Shown here: positions 1-9,850 of the stretch, piece after piece | Layout: each line of letters opens with the position of its first letter | How positions within the stretch are numbered: the stretch's first letter is position 1 | Origin: Siderastrea siderea | Lineage: Eukaryota; Cnidaria; Anthozoa; Scleractinia; Rhizangiidae | Reading direction: 5' to 3' | Assembly (NCBI GenBank): GCA_964030785.1 | Contig: OZ034971.1 | Location: 20,092,365-20,156,364 of the forward strand | DNA length: 64,000 nt | Notes under the pieces: generated by a model | What the model saw: the letters and a program-made list of their open reading frames with translations, nothing else | The model's database searches: none | Told to the model about the DNA's origin: nothing | Program-made: the position numbers and the translations under genes

Positions 1-151
1 AGCAATGTTGAAGATAAGCCCTTGATCACTGTCTTACATTTGGGCAGTGATTTGACTTTCTGAGAAGAGCCTCCAAGTTCTCTTCACGTGCCTCTTGATC
101 AGCATCAATCTGCCTCGTCACTTTAGCGGGGAGATGTTTTTTTTAACCTCT

Positions 152-642
152 TTAATGGCCATTGCTGTTTTTTATCCTGTGCAAGCATTTTGTCTGATGC
201 TGCCTCCCATTTTTGACGCTATTTTTTTTTTCGTTTTGAATGAACGAGTTCCACCACTCTCTGTCTTCGGAGCTCATTCTTTTGCATTTCAAAACGCTAT
301 CCTGAAGTTGTTTGATGTCCAACATTTTTTTTGTGTCCGGTCTAACTAGAGAAGGTTTCCCTTCTGGGAGGCCATTTAACAGTCTAACACCGGGACCTTC
401 TGGTAGCCATCTCTTATCGTTGGCCCAAGCTTTGTATTTCATCTCTACTTGTACAAACGAGGGTAAACGTGGTTTCTAATAGTGTTTAAGTACGGTTCAA
501 GCCATTGTTTTATATCATATATATATTCCACGAGGATAGTCTCTGCCATTGGTGTGTGCGCTTTTTGGACGTTCCGCTCCAATGCAGGTAGCCTCATGCG
601 GTCTTTCTTACATAGCCTCTTAGAAATCCTGCTGAAAAACTG
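152..642 (-). pseudogene. Decayed coding remnant, unknown repeated-element protein
   Basis: On the minus strand a 96-codon stretch (442 to 152) reads like real protein, with motifs WLPEGPGVRLL and SSEDREWWNSFIQ. Immediately upstream (about 642 to 445) another open stretch in a different frame reads PMAETILVEYIYDIKQW and runs to a stop just before the first piece. The two look like one coding region broken by a frameshift. Further downstream (before 152) protein-like sequence continues with stops. I do not recognise the family. The bipartite decay suggests a remnant of a mobile element rather than a host gene. It could also be two exons with an unseen splice. Confidence 0.35.
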
Positions 643-1864
643 AACAGGAACAGCATAACATTAACAAATTTGAATGATATGATTTTTCGCTGAATGAACT
701 CGGATGGGCTATCTACTTCACTCATTCAACCAAAATTTATGGCCGAGAGAAATGAAATGGGAGACGTCTGCACGCAGGCTACATAAATACGACTGTTTTG
801 CAGTGCAGTAAATGCAGTGTATTATTTTCGCGCTCCAATCAGTAACCATTAACGAATTCCTGCGTTGTTTTGGTAACGCTGATGGAAATAGGAACGAGCG
901 TGCCTGGAACGAGTAAAAGGCTGAGGTCACGTGGATTTGTTTTCATCCATCCACCATAATGGCTTTGATCGTACAGTACAGTTGGAAGAATTTGGCTTGG
1001 TTTTTGCTCATTTAATACTGTTACTGAAGGCTTATAAGATACCAATGGAACGAATTTTCGATTGCATATATACAAATGTTTCAAGTCTCATTCCCAATGG
1101 CTTCAATGTCCTTAAATTTCTGGAATGTTCGCATCGTGCTACGTGGTTTCGGTTTCATAGAGGCCACTATTACGGCATACGGTTTTTATCACTGCGATCG
1201 TCGAGTCCAATTCAGTTGACATGTTATGGGACAAAAACAGTTCTCCATTTGTCTGTCACCGGGCACAATCCTCGTATGTGTTTACTGAGTGGAAAAAAAC
1301 TGACCCTTTCAAGTCGCAATGATGTAAGTCATGCAATAGCAATAGTAATTAAGCTTACATGTAAAAGCAGACCTAGATTAAGACTTAACATGATCTGCAG
1401 TAAAGCAGCCTTAAGACTAAGCTTAAGTAAATTCAAACGCATAGTTTGAGTCAAACATTGCTTTTGAAAGTTTTGTGCATAACGCAGCTAGCAATATTTG
1501 TGGGTGTTGTGTTAAATTGTTTCGTAGGTTGTGTTTGTCCAAGATTTCTTTTGGTGGCTTTTCAAGGTCTGTACTATACCAGACCAAAACCTTGATTTAC
1601 AAGAGTGCACTTCACTGCTGTGAGTTGCTATATATAAGATAAAGAAATTTGTCATTTTCTCAAAGCTATGATTTGCCCATCGTGATTATTCTTAAACGGT
1701 GAAGGGAAAGGTGATCTTGAAATAACTTCAAAGTAGGTAGCTGCATAACGTTTACACATACCGTTTGCACAGCCATACCTCTTTTAAAACGTCATTTCTG
1801 AAACATCCTTGTTTCGATATCTCCCCTCTTGTTTTGTGAGTTTTAAAGAACAGTGCTTTGAGGA
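643..1864. other. No gene recognised
   Basis: I see no conserved protein, RNA gene or clear repeat structure here. A 172-codon open frame at 931-1449 (+) has no recognisable domain and looks random. Confidence 0.4.
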
Positions 1865-1866
1865 TA

Positions 1867-2661
1867 CCGTAAACACCGGTGTATAAGCCGCATCTTTTTA
1901 CCCTAAAACTTCGCTCAAAATCGGGGGTGCGGCTTATCTGCGAGAACATCTGCAAAAAAATCTGTAATTTTCCATGAATCATCCCCATAACACCAAAATA
2001 AAGTCAAAACGGTACCACGCTATCTTCGAGAACTTCCGTGGTAAATGGCCCACTGTTTCTCCATTGTTGACAACTTTGATGGCAAATTTGTCAGAGCAAT
2101 CATCGAACTCCCTTTCACAGGCGAGGTTGTCACCAATGGATGGCTTCCAAATATCCTTGTAAACATGGAACAGTGATGGAAGCCACGAACAGCTGAAGAA
2201 ATCGCTAAAATTTGCTTTGTGAATGAATGAAGCAACAACACTTGTCACCAGTTTTCCTCTCCTCTCATCAAATGCCTGGCTACTAAGCCAAGACACCCAA
2301 CCAAACGGCCGAACGATCTTACTCGCAAATTTTCGCACTCAAATAGTCCCTGAATAGCTTTAACTGAAAAAATGCTGGGGAAAAGTTCATTGGGGAAAGC
2401 GGTCTTGTGTTCAAGTACGTTTACATACCATTTTGATACTTGTTACAAGGACTAAAATGCGTGTTTGAGTCTTATCCAGACTACAAATTGAATCACCGAT
2501 CCATAGTGAAAAGGACTTCCAGCCATTATGTTCATTTAAGTTCTTAATAAATGAATTGACGCACCTATTAATTTTTGACAAAAATTTTTTTCCAAATCTT
2601 GCACTTCTAAACTCGGGGTGCGGCTTATCTGTGAGTGCGGCTTATATGCCAGTGTTTACGG
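1867..2661. repeat. MITE-like TIR element, copy 1 (pogo/Tigger-like ends, HIRAN fragment)
   Basis: The element runs from CCGTAAACACCGGTGTATAA to its inverted counterpart ending GTGTTTACGG, and is flanked on both sides by TA, the target duplication of Tc1/mariner-pogo elements. Both ends also carry the subrepeat GGTGCGGCTTATCTG. A second copy lies at 48374-49162. The inside of the minus strand (about 2000-2330) encodes a piece with VYKDIWKPSIGDN, then CEREFDD..DKFAIKVV and VGHLPRK. These are the hallmarks of a HIRAN domain, so the element probably captured, or derives from, a HIRAN-coding exon. No transposase is present, so it is non-autonomous. Confidence 0.75.
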
Positions 2662-2663
2662 TA

Positions 2664-3351
2664 CTCAATCAATCTCAGAAATTAATAATTAACATTCACT
2701 TTCATTTCAAGAGAACTCTGTATTCTGAATAGAAATATTGATTAGAATGAATTCATTTTCAAAGGAATTACTTGTTTGAGTGCACATTAGACTGATTAGT
2801 TTGAAAAATATTTACTTAATTGATATTCTGTGTTGAATGATTTTGCCAAGGATACCTGTCCTTTGAGTCAGGATCCCAAGTCCGGATTTTGTGTCGGAAA
2901 ATTGTCAGTATTTCAATTCGTGATTTCGAACCCTCTCCGGTGTGAAATTAAACTTTGTGATATTTTTTTTACTGTTTTGGTGAATTAGTCACAACAAGCC
3001 TGTGAGTAGGCCCACTTAGTGTGTTGTTAGTGCGAGTATCTTGGCGACAGAGCTGCACTTTGCAAGCCAATGAGCAAAGCGAGATTGCGAGAAGAATAGG
3101 GTGAGAAAAAGTGAGCCTGCCTGGAAAACATTAAGTTTTGAATTTTTTGTGTTCATCCGTGAATGCAGCATTCTGATCGGGTTGAAATGACACCTAATTC
3201 AATTCAACTTCTATAAAATGTGACTCCAGCTAGTTGCATCTGGTTAGCAATTGTACTTTTGTTTCAGTTTTAGCAGCCTAGTTTTAGTGCATGGTAACTT
3301 TTAAGCCTCTCTTCTTGGGATTTCCATAATGATAGGATCTGTATCATTTTA
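2664..3351. other. No gene recognised
   Basis: AT-rich sequence between the MITE and the Polinton. No coding or repeat structure is visible. The last six bases before 3358 (GTTGAC) are the Polinton target-site duplication. Confidence 0.4.
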
Positions 3352-3357
3352 GTTGAC

Positions 3358-3780
3358 AGTAGTTATATAGTTGGGGGTACCAGATCATTTTTTTCAAAAT
3401 GATCTGTTACCAAACCCAACTATATATCTACTTTCCATATGATGGAAATTATTTTATGGTTTCTTCTGGGGGGTATAAAAAGCAGTTTCATATGTTGGTA
3501 GGAGCCGAGCAGGCTCGGGAAGTCGTCACTTTAGTGACGAGTGAGGCTCCTTTCAGCTTACTGTGGGTAGAGACGTAGTCTCGTAGGGCACAGTAAGCGA
3601 TATGGTACCAGAGCATTTTTTACACATATTGGTTTCATTTTATGGTTTTATTTGATGGAAATCTATATGTTTTTTATTTCATACAAAACCGAACGCATTT
3701 TTCATTGCGTGACTTCATAGAACAGGAAGTCTTAAATTCTCGGAAAAGCAGGAAGTCTTGAAATTCTCGGAAAAGCAGAC
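3358..3780 (+). repeat. Polinton left terminal inverted repeat
   Basis: This matches the reverse complement of 20187-20609 over the full 423 bp, with about three substitutions. It is unusually rich in foldbacks. The outermost 60 bases (about 3365-3425) are themselves an inverted repeat (ATATAGTTGGG...CCCAACTATAT). A second hairpin spans 3503-3553 around TCGTCACTTTAGTGACGA. A third spans about 3557-3600 (GCTTACTGTG/CACAGTAAGC). The inner edge holds two tandem copies of a 27-bp unit (AGGAAGTCTT..ATTCTCGGAAAAGC), 3724-3778. Confidence 0.95.
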
Positions 3781-3835
3781 TGTGCTTGCGGAACTTGTAT
3801 GGAGGCCGACACAGCTGTGTCGTGACGTCACATCT

Positions 3836-6800
3836 TCAGATTGTATAATGTCCGTAAGCGAAACTATTGATTCCACCGTTTGCTATATATCGTTTATCGT
3901 CGAAGCAAGATAATGACACTTTATTAAGCTCATAGCTTCCGAGTTGGTGATTGATGCTTCGAATTGTTTTCATGGTATGATGTATTTGTTTGTTATTAAT
4001 TAATACATTTTTATAATCTTCATGTTTGATGTCGTTCTTTATTGTATTTTTCTTTATTCCTTTGGCTGTTTTTCCTACTTTATGGTTGTCTTTTATATAA
4101 CTGTACATTTTTGATCGCAAACCAACAAATTCTGTGATTGGTATTCCAGCTGCTTCATCCTTGAATTTACCGATTACCTTCTTGTTTGTCTTATCAAAAT
4201 AGGGAGAGTTTTCTGGATAGTCGCTGTTGTCAAATCGATCTTTATCATTCCAAAAGTCTCGGTACACATCTTCTCATATGTTAGACTGTCTGTGTCAGTG
4301 AAGAGCAGTTTGGCTTTGTCTCCATACTTGTTTTTGGTATAGTTATAATGAAAATCATACATTAGAGTTTTGCTCAGATCAAGAATACACATACCCACAT
4401 ATGCCGGCCTGTTTAGAGTTAGCGTTTCTTTGATCTTATGCACTGCTACCAGATTTTCATTGAATATCTTACTGCTTACATAAGTTGGTTTAGAAGCCAT
4501 CTTCAATAGTTTCTTCTCATCTGTAATAAGTCTGACATCGACACGCTTTCTTATGTTCTCCATCGTTTTTCCAAATACTGAATTGTTCATTAGCTTGAAG
4601 AAGTCTTTTTCGAATGAATTTTTCGCTTGAGTACGTTTTTGTGTATTGAAGTCAATGTATTGTTTAAGCCATGGTGACTGATTGAATTCTAATACTCTGT
4701 GCACTTTCTTTACTTTCAATCCAAGATCAAGATACAACAGTAGATTTCTATAGTGTAGAACATATTTTTCTTTGTCACATAAAGTAGGGATCAGTTTATA
4801 CACCAGTCCTGTCGATATGTTGAACTTTTTCTGTATGTTCTTACAATATCCAGACAACATATCATCAGTTACTTTAACCTTTTCCGGTCCTAGAGGGTAG
4901 TCGTTATGAAGGTCATGCAACTCTTTGGGGTATTCTAGATCAACTTCTAGTATCAATCCTTTATTACTGTCTTCATTATACTGAGCTAAATTGATTTTAT
5001 TAATCTGCTTTTCTGTCATCCATTTGAAACCACCAGTGGGGAGATATTGACTCATAGCCCAACCGTATAAATTATTAGCATCAAGGTACATAATATACTT
5101 TGAGGGCGCCTTCTCATCATATTCTTTCATGTACTTGTTGTTTGCTTTACCATATCGATTGGCTATATAAGATATACCACCACGCATACCTTTTTCAATG
5201 AATTGAAACATGTCTATGTCTGTCATTAGTTCCAATTTGATATTAGTCATCTTCAACATAGCATCCCAAGATAATCCTGGAGATGTAAAGTAGTGACAGG
5301 GATCAAGTTCATAATACTGAAGACAGGTTTTACGGAAGTTTTCAAACACGTCAGCTAATAGAAGAATATCAGACTTAAGATATATATTGTGGTATTCACC
5401 CATCGTTTGTAATTGAAATGTATTCCACACTTTTTGAGCATGGCTATAATCCTCATTTGTTATGTGCTCATTATTCAATATGCTGTAAAATTCTTCTTTC
5501 GTTGGCAATTCTGTTTTATCAAATTTTTCAAAACTGTCCATGAAATCGTACGGATAAATACCTTTTTTCCTCATCAATTCGAATTTTTCTTTTTTGAATT
5601 TTTTGCTTGTATATTTAAAAGCTTCTGCCGGCAAATTACTGACTAATTTATCCAAACTTGAGCTCATAAACTGGAAACTATCAATGAAGGTAAGATGATT
5701 ACCAAGCATGAAAGCCATATATTTTTCCATATTGTTCGGTATGGCATTGATATTCATTTGTTTCTCCTCTCCTTTCTTATTTTTGTATGCATGTTTCTTA
5801 ACAATAGCTCCAATCTCTTGCATTATAAAATGACTGTCATAACCTCTTAGATTATGGAATATAACAGGAATTTTAATTTCTTCTGGATTTATTCTAAGTT
5901 TCAGATTACAGTCTTGATGTGCTGAGCCTCTGTATTTGCCAGTAATATGGCAATGATCTCTGACTCGAATGTCTTTTTCAGTATATTTTTTATCACAGAT
6001 GTGACATGTTGTTGCTTTTTTGAATTCATCTTCATCCTCTTTTGTCATTTTTAATGGTTTGTTGAAAAATGTCTTCATAGCTTTTTTACAGTATTTTACT
6101 TCTTCTAACATATTTTCCATGAATTTGTACACAGCCTTTTCTCCTCTATATATTTGTATTGGTTTTGTATGCTTATCATCATAACAACAAATGACCTTAT
6201 ACCCATAACCACAGTCTGTGTGTTTTTGATAGGCTTCAGTGTATGATTTATTACTGTTAGGTTGACATCCTTGTACCTTTTCAGTTATAGCCTCAAAAGC
6301 AGCATAGATAACAAATGGCACAGGTTGCTGCTTATGAAAATTATTGAATTTTAGTGTGTTATTTTCAACATTTGGCATGTTTATCGCTTGCTGACCGTTC
6401 ACTTGAATACAGTTTTCTTTGTGATTTATTAGTATTTTTTCTGAACTAAAACATTGAAGACAAGACATACAAAAGTGTTTTCTTTCTTTGTGTTTTGTTT
6501 GGTTATACATAAATCTGTTGAAATCTTTTATTAGCACGTAATGCTTGTTTTCATTTTTCGTTACCAGAAGTAGTTCCATGTGATCTTCATACTTTTCTTT
6601 GGAAACATAGATGGGATATGGCTCTTTGTTTTCATATCCGAATACGTTTATATTGATACTGTTTTGCTTCTCAATTTTGTTGTAATGTTTGACATTAACT
6701 GGAAAATCAATGTTTGAATAATCTAACTTTTCAATGTATTGTTTGTCTGCCTTTTTTATTCTTTGAGGATATTTTTCTTGTGGGTTTAAATGTCTTATGT

Positions 6801-7593
6801 GGCACCATCTGAAACATTCATTATCCTCATTTTTCATGTTTATTAAGCCTTTAGCGCTGTTTCGCAGTTCGTAAGGCAGTTGGATATATGAGGATCCTTT
6901 CAAGGGCTTGTATTTGACAATGTTTAAATAGTGGCTATCAACAGATTGGATGGTCCATCCTGAACCTTCTGATATCCACTGGGAGATCAGGTTTAAGATA
7001 TTTTGTTTAGACATTTGTAATGCTTCATTGATTTCTGTATGGTTAATAATTGTTTGGACTTTACTGTTGAAATATGCAGTTTTAATCACTATTTCACCAT
7101 CAGACATTTCGCTAAATGTGACTTTCAATGTTTCAACGTATTTCAAGCCTTTCATTTCATTCAATAAAGTTATTACACGATGTTCTATAGCCTTTCTCGT
7201 GTTTTGCATTTGGGCTAAGGGGTCTTTATTGTTTTTGATGCTGATTTCATAAGACTTAGTGTAACCTTTTAAAGCTTTGTCTGTTTGTTCTATTTTGGTT
7301 CTTGGTGCTGGAACCGGTTTTTTAACTGCATGTTGTTTAGTTCTTGGTGTTGGAACTGGTTTGTAATCATCCATAAACTCTATTGGTGGAAGAATGATGT
7401 TTTCTTCATATTCTTTAGCCATCTGTTTGACACTCTTGCGAGGTGTTGGTATTGGTCTCCTTGGTTTGTATGTTCTTGGTGCTGGAACTGGCTTGGTATC
7501 GTCAACCACTATGATTTTAGGCTTCTTCTTCTCCTGCTTCAGAAGCAATTTGATAAGTTCCGATTTACTCAGTTTCTTGAGATCTTTGTTCAT
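3836..7593 (-). CDS. Protein-primed family B DNA polymerase (frameshifted)
   Basis: This polymerase replicates the element by protein priming. I start at MNKDLKKL (7593), just after a TATATATA box. The N-terminus (about residues 20-110) is a proline/basic tract with four P-x-P-x-P-R motifs (PVPAPR, PIPTPR, PVPTPR, PVPAPR). A CxxC...H zinc-finger-like segment lies near 385, and CHICDKKY..DHCHITGKYRG, an endonuclease VII-like zinc site, near 530. Exo II (HNLRGYDSHF, about 584) and Exo III (YLKSDILLLADVF, about 745) are present. Exo I near 429 reads YAAFEA instead of the usual DFE, so the catalytic Asp is Ala. Polymerase motifs A (DANNLYGWAM), B (NNSVFGKTM) and C (DTDS) are intact. After motif C the frame breaks at about 4270-4285 and the C-terminal 140 residues continue in the -1 frame to a stop at 3836. 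No slippery heptamer sits there and a few family residues seem missing, so I read it as a small deletion. This copy is probably inactive. Confidence 0.93.
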
Positions 7594-7690
7594 TATATAT
7601 ATACTATTATATGATATTATTATTTTTATATTTTTAAATGATTGCACAAAAAATACTATTTAAACAAAAATTTATTTAAACTATATTATA

Positions 7691-8437
7691 ATGAGTAAGA
7701 TTGAAATTGAAAACTGCGTTTATCATATTCACCCGATTTATAACTTATATGCTGCTGATGAGAATGGTTATATTATAAATATAATCAGACAAGTTCCTAT
7801 GAAAACAACAAAGAATAATAGAGGTTATTTATTATACGGTGTAAGAAAACATGGTCAAAAAGGGTATAAAACATATTTGACACATCGGTTTATTTGGGAG
7901 TGTTTTAATGGACTAATTCCAGAAGAAAAAGTGATCGACCATATCAATAATGTGAAAGATGATAACAGATTATGTAATTTACAGCTTGTTACACAACAGC
8001 AAAATTGCAAGAAATCAACACAAGAACGTGATTATTCGTATACAAAAAATACCAGAAAAAATCCGAAATGTGTAAAAGCTATCAACTCATCTACAAAAAA
8101 AATTTTATATTTTAACAGTATATATTGCTGCTCACAATATCTTGATATAAATAATTCTACTATACAAAGAGTTTGTGATGGTGTTGAATATCGTAAATCA
8201 GGTATATCGAAAAAGGACAAACAAAAATACACATTTGAGTATGTCAAAAAAGAGGATATGCCTGATAATTACATTAAATCAGCTAATAAACATCCAAAGA
8301 GAGTGTCTGATGAAGATAAAAAGAAGCATCTGAAAGAAGCTGTTAATAAATGGCAAAACAAAGAATACAAATGTCCAAAATGTAATAAGGTGATGAAAAA
8401 TATCAACAGACAATATCACAATAAAAAATGTAAATAG
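7691..8437 (+). CDS. HNH endonuclease, NUMOD4-HNH-NUMOD1 type
   Basis: A 248-residue protein transcribed opposite to its neighbours. It starts after an ATATTATA box. The N-terminus (about 10-45) resembles NUMOD4 (YNLYAADENGYI). The HNH core at about 75-115 reads HRFIWECFNG, then IDHINNVKDDNRLCNLQLV, with the expected His and Asn ligands and catalytic residues. A NUMOD1-like DNA-binding repeat follows (about 130-175: VKAINSSTKKIL..SIYCCSQYL.INNSTIQRVCDG). The C-terminus has a zinc knuckle-like CPKCNKVM..YHNKKC. Such proteins are homing-type nucleases in phages and large DNA viruses. Here it is free-standing cargo next to the polymerase gene. The reading frame is intact. Its role in this element (mobility, exclusion of rivals or repair) is not known. 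Confidence 0.85.
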   Translation: MSKIEIENCVYHIHPIYNLYAADENGYIINIIRQVPMKTTKNNRGYLLYGVRKHGQKGYKTYLTHRFIWECFNGLIPEEKVIDHINNVKDDNRLCNLQLVTQQQNCKKSTQERDYSYTKNTRKNPKCVKAINSSTKKILYFNSIYCCSQYLDINNSTIQRVCDGVEYRKSGISKKDKQKYTFEYVKKEDMPDNYIKSANKHPKRVSDEDKKKHLKEAVNKWQNKEYKCPKCNKVMKNINRQYHNKKCK

Positions 8438-8577
8438 ATAGCCAGAAACAATTATATTTTTTTGGCTAACGAGAGCAAATAAACAGTATATACTGTATCA
8501 ATCGATATAATATATATTAGATAATTCTCTTTAAATAATTTATATAAATAGTGTTTTCAGCGTCTTCATTCAATGAA

Positions 8578-8874
8578 CTACCACAGCAGATGGTAGCTCC
8601 AGTAATTAGCGTATTCAGGATCCTTATATGTCAATTTACCATCTTTATTCTTTATCATAGAGGCTCTTTTACGATATCGTAAACGTCTATTCCAATCTTG
8701 GTGCTGTAAAAAATCTTCATGTCTACTATCACCAAAATGTATATTTTTACCGTTTTTGAGAGTGACAACATATTTCTTATTTCTGCGGTTTGAATATCTC
8801 AGATCCTTCGCATCGTACAAGTTTTTGGCTCTGAATTTTAAAGTATCGAAATCTTCTCCAAACAATAGATTCAT
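8578..8874 (-). CDS. Small conserved virus-type protein, DUF5754-like
   Basis: I choose MNLLFGEDF (8874) as the start because ATATTAT directly precedes it. A longer frame begins at 8931 but overlaps the integrase end. The 98-residue product is basic and carries the block KYVVTLKNGKNIHFGD, then DFLQHQDWNRRLRYRKRASMI, and ends NYWSYHLLW. The pattern 'NGK.I.FGD...DF..H.D..RR.RY..R......NYWSY..LW' is what I associate with the DUF5754 family of large DNA viruses and Polintons. The function is unknown. It lies ten bases downstream of the integrase stop on the same strand, so co-transcription is plausible. Confidence 0.7.
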   Translation of the reverse strand: MNLLFGEDFDTLKFRAKNLYDAKDLRYSNRRNKKYVVTLKNGKNIHFGDSRHEDFLQHQDWNRRLRYRKRASMIKNKDGKLTYKDPEYANYWSYHLLW

Positions 8875-8884
8875 ATAATATATG

Positions 8885-9844
8885 TTATACTGTTTGTAAG
8901 TCCTTGAAAGATATCCATGTGTTAAAATCATTACTGTATCCTTTCCACTTTACTAAAGCTTGTTTCTTCTTATAATTCCTCCGAATAATTTTATCAATAC
9001 GGAAAACATCCTGTCTGGATTTTAATAATTCGAGTTCATAAAAACTCCCTTGAATGTCTTCACCTCTGAGATCCTTTAGTTTGTAAGTTATTGGATTAGT
9101 ATATTGGATTTTATCAACTGTAAAAACTTCCTCAGACCAATTTGGTGTATAGCCTTTATCAAACACCTTCCGTTTATACTTAGATATTCGAACCTTATCA
9201 TCTATTTTAAATTTCGGTTTAGATGATACTTGCTCCAAATTACCATACAGATTAAAGTAAACAGTCCCTTCATTCTTCTTTTTACTGGCTTCTATGGGTG
9301 TCATTTTGATAGAGCTATGTTTAGTGTTGTTATACTGTTTCACTAATTTGGGTAGCATGTCTAAATACTGTGTATTACCTTGAACAGTAAACTGTTTCCA
9401 CATTTTGGTTTTGATTGTACGGTTCCATCTTTCACAAACTGACGACTTTTCCTCATTCTCAGTTGAGTACAAGGTTATTTTATTCTTATCGAGTAGTTCC
9501 TTAACATGTTTGTTGTAATACTCTTTGCCTTTGTCTGTCCAAAGATATTGTGGTTTTCTGCCTTCTTTTAAAATGGTTTTCAATGCCTTGGCAACGGTTT
9601 CACCTTTTTTATCCTTCAAAGGAATGATCCAACCGTATTTACTAAACACATCTAAAACCATAAGAAGATATCTGTAGCCAGCGTTCCATCGACTGAACTG
9701 TTGCATTTCAACAAGATCAGAGCACCATATTTCGTCAATATGATTTACAATAACACGCCGCCGGGTGAAGTTACGCTTTATCGGTTTATGTAATTCATCA
9801 GCTAATTTTTCTTGCCAGTTTTCTTCACTCGACGGCCTTTCCCG
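8885..9844 (-). CDS. Retroviral-type integrase with chromodomain
   Basis: This DDE integrase inserts the element. The core shows the first Asp in IWCSDLVEM, the second in TDKGKEYYN and the Glu in SSVCERWNRT. The C-terminus is a chromodomain (FRIDKIIRRNYKKKQALVKW, then KGYSNDFNTW), which could target insertion to marked chromatin. The first ATG in frame (9706) would remove the first catalytic Asp, so it cannot be the true start. Upstream the frame is open to about 9892 with no ATG, overlapping the end of the PLA2 gene. The integrase lies in the -1 frame of the PLA2 ORF. The overlap contains the 0-frame heptamer A AAA AAC (9850-9844), a 7-nt spacer and a 14-nt inverted repeat. I therefore set its beginning at the proposed -1 slip. 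Alternatives are non-AUG initiation or a lost start codon. Confidence 0.92.
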   Translation of the reverse strand, partial: RERPSSEENWQEKLADELHKPIKRNFTRRRVIVNHIDEIWCSDLVEMQQFSRWNAGYRYLLMVLDVFSKYGWIIPLKDKKGETVAKALKTILKEGRKPQYLWTDKGKEYYNKHVKELLDKNKITLYSTENEEKSSVCERWNRTIKTKMWKQFTVQGNTQYLDMLPKLVKQYNNTKHSSIKMTPIEASKKKNEGTVYFNLYGNLEQVSSKPKFKIDDKVRISKYKRKVFDKGYTPNWSEEVFTVDKIQYTNPITYKLKDLRGEDIQGSFYELELLKSRQDVFRIDKIIRRNYKKKQALVKWKGYSNDFNTWISFKDLQTV

Positions 9845-9850
9845 TTTTTT
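9757..9850 (-). promoter_or_regulatory. Putative -1 ribosomal frameshift signal, PLA2 to integrase
   Basis: In the PLA2 reading frame the codons ACA AAA AAC give the classic slippery heptamer A AAA AAC (9850-9844). Seven bases later begins GCCGTCGAGTGAAG (9836-9823). Its partner CTTCACCCGGCGGC lies at 9770-9757, giving a 14-position stem with one mismatch, one G-U pair and a loop of about 52 nt. A slip of -1 enters the integrase frame directly. The heptamer, spacer length and stem are seen in the sequence. Function is inferred. Confidence 0.55.

Noticed and set aside
931..1449. 172-codon ORF near the left end
   Set aside because: No domain, no box or splice context, and composition like the flanks.
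4255..4290. Programmed frameshift in the polymerase gene
   Set aside because: The C-terminal part is also in the -1 frame, but no slippery heptamer lies in the very short overlap and a few family residues appear to be missing. A small deletion is simpler.
5413..5646. Phe-rich ORFs antisense to the polymerase
   Set aside because: Antisense shadows of a Lys-rich coding sequence.
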